Source of the DNA: Elmis aenea
Taxonomy: Eukaryota; Arthropoda; Insecta; Coleoptera; Elmidae
Reading direction: 5' to 3'
Assembly (NCBI GenBank): GCA_947652605.1
Contig: OX393577.1
Coordinates: 59,358,108 to 59,422,107, forward strand
DNA length: 64,000 bases
Under the pieces are notes generated by a model, which was given only the letters and a program-made list of their open reading frames with translations, ran no database searches and was not told the origin of the DNA. Positions 57,039 to 64,000 of this stretch are shown piece by piece. Position numbers and translations under genes: made by a program. Positions within the stretch are counted from its first letter, which is position 1; every line of letters starts with the position of its first letter.

Positions 57039-57229
57039 AAAGAATGATTGATTAGGACAACAATTGTATATTATATGTATCTACATATAATTTTTGTGTT
57101 ACTTGTTGGTGTTTTAGTTGTTTTTTCCATTTTGTGCAGGGAGTAAGGCCGTTTTCACACACGACGGCAATGCCGCTGCCGTTGCCGCCAGACGTTATCT
57201 CCTTGGGCTACTTTACCTTAGGAGGAAGT

Positions 57230-57790
57230 ACATTCATTGCCGTAAACAGATATTTTTGATATCTTTTTTAATTTTTGAAATATAGCCAAAAACCGATTTT
57301 CGAAAATTTTCAAAAATGTTAAATGTCTCGCTTAAACAAAAAGATAGAGAAAAACTTTAAGAACATTTTTGGCATGATTTTTTGTCCTTAATAATATAGC
57401 GATGTTAATTTTTTTTTTTTACTCATAAGGATATTGATATATTACACCTAACTTTCTTATTTTAAATGGCAAACATAAGCAAATTATATATTTTTAAAAA
57501 GTGCAAAAAATAAGCTTTCGATTTATGTCAAAGCCAACTATGGTTGCCATTTAAAATAAGAAAGTTAGGTGTAATATATCAATATTTGTATGAGTAAAAA
57601 GAAATTGAATATCGCTATCTTATTAAGGACAAAAAACCATGCAAAAAATGTCTTTAAAGTTTTTCTCTATCTTTTCGTTTAAGCGAGATATTTAACATTT
57701 TTGAAACATGTCGAAAATCGGTTTTTGGCTATATTTAGAAAATTAAAAAAGATATCAAAAATCTGTTTACGGCAATGAATTTCTTTCGAA
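57230..57790. repeat. Palindrome nested in the PIF/Harbinger-like element
   Basis: The arms are inverted copies; for example GCCGTAAACAGATATTTTTG and CAAAAATCTGTTTACGGC, or TTAGGTGTAATATATCAATA against its inverse. No coding region. Confidence 0.75.
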
Positions 57791-57838
57791 AAAAGAAATC
57801 GAGACTACGTACTTAGTTTTTTTCTATCTCTGATAATA

Positions 57839-58440
57839 ACCGAGATACCCTGTATAGGCGTCGAAAATAGGCCACCCTGTACTTATACAGGGTGCGCCAT
57901 TAGTGCGATAAAGTCCATTATTGCCCTTAATGTCAACTTAATAAAAAAAAGTTTTTAATGAAACTTATAGTATTTCTACACGTGCATGTTTTAAAATTAG
58001 TTTCAAGTATACAGGGGGTTTCATAAAAGTGGGGCGTCACTAAAGGTATTTTTTTAAATTGAACACCCAGTATATTTTTGCATAATCGAATTCAGCAAGA
58101 AAATCTCCATATGACAGTATTTTGTTTTTTTCATTTTTTTGCGACGTTGCCAATTTATCTTAAAAAATCTTTGAATTTCCAGAAAAACAGGGTACAATAC
58201 TTGTCAAGAGCACAACCTTATGAATAATAATTGGCATATGATATTTTGCACATACAAAGTCAAAAGGTGTAGTCATAGTCTAAATACATCAAAATTAATT
58301 TATATTATACAGGGGGTTTCTTATAGATGTGCCAACTTCCCAATTTTCAAACATCAATAACTTTATTTTTTCAAATGGAACACCCTGTATATTATTACGT
58401 CATTTTGTTGCATTTTTGTTTTTCTTCAACTTTTCTTAAT
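57839..58440. repeat. Mosaic of foldback termini
   Basis: Five or more termini occur in 600 bp: ACCCTGTATAGGCGTCG, CCACCCTGTACTT, TACAGGGTGCGCCATTAG, TACAGGGGGTTTCATAAA, TACAGGGGGTTTCTTATAG and CACCCTGTATAT. The elements must have inserted into each other. Confidence 0.55.
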
Positions 58441-58681
58441 ACTTACCTATACCTAAAATGAATATTTTCTGAGATATTTACATTTTACTTATTCTTATGA
58501 GCGTTGTGTAGGAATTTCCTAGTTTTCTCGGAGTAGGCCCCGACTTTGACAATAGAAACAATAATTTCTGTAGTAACAAATGTCAGAGTTAATTGCTGTC
58601 AATTGTTAAAACATAAATAAATGAGTATAACATATGCAATATGAATTTTCCAAAAAAGAATTCATTGATACGGTCTATGTT

Positions 58682-58903
58682 CAGGGTGGCGTACTTTCGA
58701 TGCCCATACAGGGGGGGTATTTCGGTAATTATCAGAGATTAAAAAAAAAACTATATTTCGAAAATTAAAAAAGATCAAAAATCTGTTTACGACAATAAAT
58801 TCCTCTCGAAAAAAGAAATCGAGACTACTTACTTAGTTTTTTTCTATCTCTGATAATAACCGAGATACCCTGTATAGGCGTCGAAAATAGGCCACCCTGT
58901 ACT
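58682..58903. mobile_element. Short foldback (AGGGTGGCGTACTTTCGATG ends)
   Basis: The left end is mirrored by CGTCGAAAATAGGCCACCCTG. The right arm (about 58770-58903) is a near-identical copy of 57755-57892. Confidence 0.6.
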
Positions 58904-60029
58904 TATATATTATATAAAAAACATGCGAGACTACAATTTTACGTAAACAAATTATTTTTATCTATTTTTTATATTTGTCATTTAAAACGTATAACCCCCT
59001 AGATTAGTTTTAATTTGAAAAAAACAGTTCTAATATGGAAACACTGAATGAGAACAAGTACGGCGGCATCCGAAATTGTCGAGATCACCGACGGCTGCAC
59101 AAACCGCTGCCGTCGACGGCGACGGCAATTTGCCGTCCCGCGCCTGAGTGTGAAAGCACCCATTTGATTACATTGAAGTCGGCAGCGCTGACGCCGACGG
59201 CAGCGGTTTTGCCGTCGTGTGTGAAAACGGCCTAAAGGTTGGTGGAATTGCAGGGGACCGAGAGTGTCTAAAAAAGGTACATGGTGGGCAAATTTCGATG
59301 TTTTAATAGGAAATCTCGGTAACTACAAGAGGTATCAACAAACGGACCGCGCATCATCGATCTATTTTTTCGAGAAAAAGTTAATGGTGAGAAGTAAAAT
59401 TGGTTATCGTCTTTTGTTTTCAAGTTATCACCTATAACTCGATTTTTCGACTTTTCGTTTAATGACCATATCTCGCTTGTTTATGAAAATAAAGAAAAAT
59501 AATTTTAACGTTCTACAGACATTTTTTTGATAAGAATGCAATGGCGTAGACAATTTTTTAAAAAAATTCGAGTTGTGACATAAAGTTGTACTTTTTTAAA
59601 TAGAACCCATAGATGGCTATTACTTATTTAAATTCCTTATTTTTTTGTCATTCCAAATATATAAGGGTTGATGTAGTTATTTTCAATAACATGTAAGTTG
59701 CGAAAGTTTTTTAGTTTTTTTTTTTAAGAAAATTATAGTAGGCTTTGAAAACAAAAACAAAACAAGGTGTAAAACCTTTTAAAACTCATTTGGTACAAGT
59801 TACGAAGGTTTTGTAATTTGTTGTTGTGTAATAAATAAACTACAATAAATTACAATAAACTACATTACTAGAGATTCCGACTATATCGTTGTTTTCTTAT
59901 TTTCATATATTCGTTGCTTTCTCTCGGGATATATCTCGCTCAGCTTCTACACAGTTTTTATAGTAAAGAATATAGCATCTCAATATGTCAAATGTTATAA
60001 GTGTAGCCATCATTATAACAATTACTACA

Positions 60030-60568
60030 AAAACTATCGAATTACACAACAATAATATAAAATTTTAATAAATGATACGGCAGACAAATGGTAACTGTGA
60101 CTTGACATTTAATTAGTTGTTTTTTGTTTTTATTTTCATAGATAGCTTGATAAGTGATGGGTAAAATACTTGATTTTGTTACCTATTTATAAAAATAGAT
60201 ATAGCAAGTAATATCTCATTTAAAAGAAAAACAAAGAACATTTAACTATTTCATAGCCAACTTCGCGGACCATAAGAAAAAATGAAATTAGCGGTAATAT
60301 CTCGAAAATGGTGTTTAAAAAATCTAAAATAATGGCTACGTTCTACATTAAAAAAAAAAGGTACAAAATAAAAAGTTATGAGAAAAAAAGTAATTCGACA
60401 TTTTCATATTTTTTGCTAAAACATCTGAAGCACAAGGAATTTTGTACTTTTAAAGATTGATTGTGGCTCCTTTCATACTAAGGAATAATTAATCTAATTT
60501 AAGCAAACCTGTATCTCTTATAATAAGCGAGATCCCCATGCTGGAAATGTAATCTGGGACACCCTGTA
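60030..60568 (-). repeat. Solo foldback arm, reverse copy of 34036-34560
   Basis: It ends AATCTGGGACACCCTGTA and shares CATAGCCAACTTCGCGGACC and the AGTAATATCTCATTTAAAAG region with the other copies. Confidence 0.65.
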
Positions 60569-60617
60569 TAGATACCATACAAAACATTTCATAAAATTAC
60601 GTTTAAACTGGCCTAAT

Positions 60618-61441
60618 TACAGGGTGTCCCACAAGGTATGCCTTCGCTAAGGTTTAGGACCTAAATAAAACGTTTTTACTGATTACAATTTTTTGCACGT
60701 GTCCCTTCATATACAGGGTGTCCCAAATATAGTAAACAGCATGGGAATCTCGTAAACAGTAAGAGATACAGAGTTGGTTAAATGGGTCAAAACGATCTAT
60801 GATTTATAAAACTTGAAAAAGTCAATAGTTTTTGCACTATTGATAAAAAACAAAACACATCAGGTTTTTAATTTTTGCTTATAACTTGCTTATTTGAAAT
60901 CATACTCAAAATGTTATTCGACATTATTGGGGCACTATTTGAGTTGATTTGTAATGTGACAACAATTTTTACCTATCTTCATGTGTTTTTGTTTTTTTAA
61001 CATCAACTTTCTTAATTTAAATACAGCTGATGTTAAAATAACAAAAACATATAAAGATAGTTAAAATATGTTGACAAATTACAAATTTATGCAATAAAGT
61101 GCCCGAACAATGTCGAATAATATTTTGAGTATGATTTCAAATAAGCAAGTTATAAGCAAAAATTAAAAAGCTGATGTGTTTTGTTTTTTATCAATAGCGC
61201 AAAAACAAGGTTTTTTTTTTTATAAAACAGTTTCTCTTAAATCATAGATCATTTTGACCCATTTAACCAACACTGTATCTCTTACCGTTTACGGGATCCC
61301 CATGCGTTCACTATATTTGGGATACCCTGTATAAGAAGGGACACATGAAAAAAATATATAATCGGTAAAAACGTTTTATTTAGGTCTTAAACATTCGATT
61401 TATGCAAAAACTAGCGAAGGCATACCTTGTGGGACCCTGTA
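60618..61441. mobile_element. Foldback element, outer of a concentric pair
   Basis: The ends TACAGGGTGTCCCACAAGGT and GCATACCTTGTGGGACCCTGTA are inverted copies. Another full foldback lies inside at 60712-61331. Confidence 0.8.
60712..61331. mobile_element. Foldback element, inner of a concentric pair
   Basis: The ends TACAGGGTGTCCCAAATATA and TATATTTGGGATACCCTGTA are inverted copies. The arms share CATGGGAATCTCGTAAACAG and ATTATTCGACATTGTTCGGG-like blocks. It may be one compound palindrome rather than two insertions. Confidence 0.8.
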
Positions 61442-62059
61442 TAATAACCATAAATGAGCAGTTAAGTAAAATACATTTAAATAAGAATAAATACAAAAGC
61501 GTTTACCATTCAACATTTTTGAAATTCCGGTAGACTATTACAGAAACCCGAATATTTCGGTATTGTATTAACCTGTAAAGCCTAACTAATAATTTCACTT
61601 ACATAAAACTCAACAATTTGATAACTGTACTCAACAATAATTTTTGTTTTGTCCCGTATAGTTAGTCGTCTCTGCATACCATGTGGCATAGAATACGCTT
61701 AAAAGTATTTTTTAATTCTGTAAGACACAATCAAATACAACTGGGAGAAAATCATCTCATCTGCAAAATACGTTCTCTCAATAAACAAAAACCGAAATCT
61801 TAACATAAAAATATCTAAAAATAATCTCCATAAATATTTTCGATATTTACAACAATAACGGAGATACGACACATTATTGTTATGACAAAAAAACACTTTT
61901 TATTCAATAACTCGAAAACCGGAAATGATAGAATGTTTTTGTCTCAAAAAAACTGCACATTTTTTTGGTAATTTAACCGTTTCTCTATCTTAAATATTAA
62001 CCGAGATATCCATGCAATCCCATCGAATTTGGACCACCCTGTACGGACGTTAATGCAGT

Positions 62060-62690
62060 AGCAAATTAGCTACACACCACCTTCGCTAATTAAAAATATA
62101 AACAATAAAAAGCTGTACTTGCACCAACTTAAGCATGTGCCAGCACCAAAGGTAGAACAAGAAGATCCAACAGCTAACTGAAAGCACGTTTGGAATAATT
62201 TAAAAAGTAATGTTTTAACACAGCACCAAAAATGCCTATGGGTAAGAATTGCAAACAACATATTGCCTACTGGAGAGAGGCTACATAGAACGGGCAGGGC
62301 GGAAGATTCTACATGTAAAACTTGTAAAAACTTACACGACCGGATACACCTAATTTCCAAGTGCAAATTTGAGCCAGTATGGAACAATCTAAGATACTAT
62401 GTGGAGGAAATTACTAAAAAACCTTTGAGAAATATCGATCCAGATTTGATTATAAAACCAACGTTTCGGTTCCAACCCAAGCACATAAACAACATCTCTA
62501 TATGGTGCATTGGCCAAACATTGGAATTTATCGACAGCACCAAAGAAGTGTACACCCTAGAAGATTATATACTTTTTATAAAAAATAGGAGAGCAGCAAT
62601 CCGCCAGATTTTGAAAGGTTGCGATCTAATTGTTTTAATAAATAATCCATCTTCTGGCGTACGAACCAGAGTTGACTTGGGAACGTAGAA
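62060..62690 (+). pseudogene. C-terminal end of a non-LTR retrotransposon polyprotein (zf-RVT-like)
   Basis: The + strand encodes HQKCLWVRIANNILPTGERL, then HRTGRAEDSTCKTCKN, then LHDRIHLISKCKF. This is the C-x2-C-x(n)-H-x(n)-C zinc-binding segment that follows the reverse transcriptase in several non-LTR clades. It goes on to a stop at 62686-62688, followed by an A-rich run. The frame is open from 62263 or earlier, but at least one stop (near 62180) breaks the upstream part. The polymerase itself is missing. Confidence 0.65.
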
Positions 62691-63054
62691 AAAAAAACAA
62701 TAATGTGTTGCTTGTTTAATTTTTTTTTAATGTAAAATTTTGTACTAAATGTATGGTAACTTGATTGTACCTATGAATAATTTTCTTTCAAATTGAAGTT
62801 GATCTCAATACTTTGCAGAGTTTTGTTATGATACATAATTAAAGCATTGTTAAAGTTTTATTTTTGGAGGTCTTGGTACTAACTAGCACGTTAAATTAAG
62901 AAATAACTACTTTAAGAGGTTGTCGAATGTAACAGTGTTGTTAATATAGCATCTATATATCAAAATATTTCCAAAACGCAAACACTAAAGTAGTTAACAT
63001 ATTTGTGTAATTTTTTAAGTTTGTAATTAATTTTATATTGAGAATTATCTTGTA
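62691..63054. other. AT-rich stretch, no recognised feature
   Basis: Nothing recognised. Confidence 0.35.
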
Positions 63055-63919
63055 TACCGGGTGATTCAGTTTGACTGTCGCACCCTTATAACTTTTTAGT
63101 TATTGAAAATAACCCCAACAAACCTTATATTTTTGGAAACGGCGAGATATTCTCTATTAAATGATGTGCATTTGTTATCCCTACCATGACATGTCAAATC
63201 CGAGATAAGCAACTGTTTTTTTTTAAATTACATAGTATACATTTTTTGGTTGATTCGGTTTAATTCTGAATCCGACCATGTATTAACAAAGTATGCATCT
63301 ATTTAACATAAGAAAAAACGATCAGATCTTAAAAATTATACTATAACTATCAATGGAAATGTAATAAAAATTAATTTTTAATAAAAATAAAAACAAATAA
63401 TAAACGTTGACGTAAAAAATTATACTCTAAAAAAAAAAGCAGTTACACATAAGAGGACAACTGTGTTTGGAAGTCTAATTTTTTTATGTCGACGTTTATT
63501 ATTGGTTTTTATTTCTATTACAAATTAATTTTTAATGCATTTCCATTAATAGTTATAGTATAATATTTAAGATTTGATCGTTTTTTGTTATTTTAAATAG
63601 ACTGTTTGCTATAATTTGAATAAACTTTGAACCGATTTTTCTCGAAAATTTTCTTATGAATGCATACTTTTTTAATACATGGTCGGATTCAGAATTAAAT
63701 TCTCTATCCGAATCAACCAAAAAATGTATACTATTCAATTTAAAAAAAAAAAACAGTTGCCTATCTCGGATTTGACATCATCATCATCGTAGAGATAACA
63801 AATGCAAATGCATATAATAGAGAATTTGTCGCCGTTTCCAATAATATAAGGTTTGTTGGGGTTATTTTCAATAATTAAAAAGTTATAGGGGTGCGGCAGT
63901 CAAACTGAATCACCCGGTA
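63055..63919. mobile_element. Foldback element (ACCGGGTGATTCAG ends)
   Basis: The left end TACCGGGTGATTCAGTTTGA is mirrored by TCAAACTGAATCACCCGGTA. The arms pair over about 400 bp each, including TCTCGGATTTGACAT and TGGTCGGATTCAGAATTAAA blocks. Note ACCGGG in place of the ACAGGG seen in the others. Confidence 0.85.
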
Positions 63920-64000
63920 TATTGCTAGAAATAGTTTTAATATATATTTGTTATGTGCCATTATTATCGTTACTGCTAAATATAAATTTGTCATGAATAA

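Larger units (their letters stand above)
57147..59232. mobile_element. PIF/Harbinger-like element, 2,086 bp
   Basis: The left end GGCCGTTTTCACACACGACG is matched by CGTCGTGTGTGAAAACGGCC at the right. TAA flanks both sides (57144-57146, 59233-59235), the 3-bp duplication typical of PIF/Harbinger. Both subterminal parts are rich in GACGGCA/TGCCGTC repeats. No transposase is visible; the interior is filled by nested foldbacks. Confidence 0.75.
59278..62044. mobile_element. Probable type 1 foldback interrupted by other foldbacks
   Basis: The left arm (59278-59840) starts with a decayed ACATGGTGGGCAAATTTCGA and contains the inverse of 5000-5300. The right arm (61812-62044) copies 5320-5573 and ends TCGAATTTGGACCACCCTGTA. 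The elements at 60030-60568 and 60618-61441 lie between. The pairing of the two arms is an inference. Confidence 0.5.

Noticed and set aside
61699..61896. 65-codon minus-strand frame
   Set aside because: It lies partly in the foldback arm copied at 5320-5573 and has no family resemblance.
1..64000. CRISPR arrays, bacterial operons, integrated viral genes
   Set aside because: No regularly spaced direct repeats of CRISPR type, no dense same-strand coding, and no recognisable viral structural or replication genes were seen. All reverse transcriptase fragments fit non-LTR or Penelope-like elements.

Overview
The window is an A+T-rich stretch of a eukaryotic genome, almost certainly an insect. 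Its one host gene has short introns (55-105 nt) alternating with introns of 0.9-3 kb. The rest is transposable-element debris of kinds usual in arthropods: RTE, Jockey, I and CR1-like non-LTR elements, a Penelope-like element, mariner, hAT, PIF/Harbinger-like elements, a tRNA-derived SINE and many foldback elements. I found no operon, CRISPR array, rRNA or free-standing tRNA gene.

The host gene lies on the + strand at 45969-57038. I joined nine exons whose splice sites and reading phases all agree. They give a 660-residue multi-spanning protein that aligns along its whole length with the SLC6 (sodium- and chloride-dependent neurotransmitter symporter) fold. It is very divergent: the TM1, TM6 and TM8 positions that bind sodium and substrate in the family are replaced. 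The four long introns carry repeats in at least three cases, including four copies of one palindromic GC-rich repeat.

1-12000 holds a rearranged mariner remnant, an inverted pair of dispersed repeats, a foldback element, an I-clade tail and a 5'-truncated Jockey copy. 12000-16600 holds a dead RTE split by a hAT MITE, then a 5'-inverted (twin-primed) RTE next to the C-terminal zinc-finger end of a DNA transposase. 17000-29000 holds MITEs, a Penelope-like fragment, foldbacks, a decayed RTE and a mariner copy split by a SINE. 30600-36100 holds two CR1-like copies and another RTE tail. 37800-45700 holds large foldbacks and an RTE fragment ending about 300 bp before the transporter. 57100-64000 holds a PIF/Harbinger-like element, nested foldbacks and the tail of another non-LTR element.

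The commonest repeat is a group of foldback (palindromic) elements whose ends read ACAGGG followed by TG or similar. At least nine paired copies are present, several nested inside each other. I could not assign them to a named superfamily. One subfamily carries a hammerhead-ribozyme-like motif in its arms.

Everything rests on reading the sequence and on family knowledge; no alignment or database search was run.
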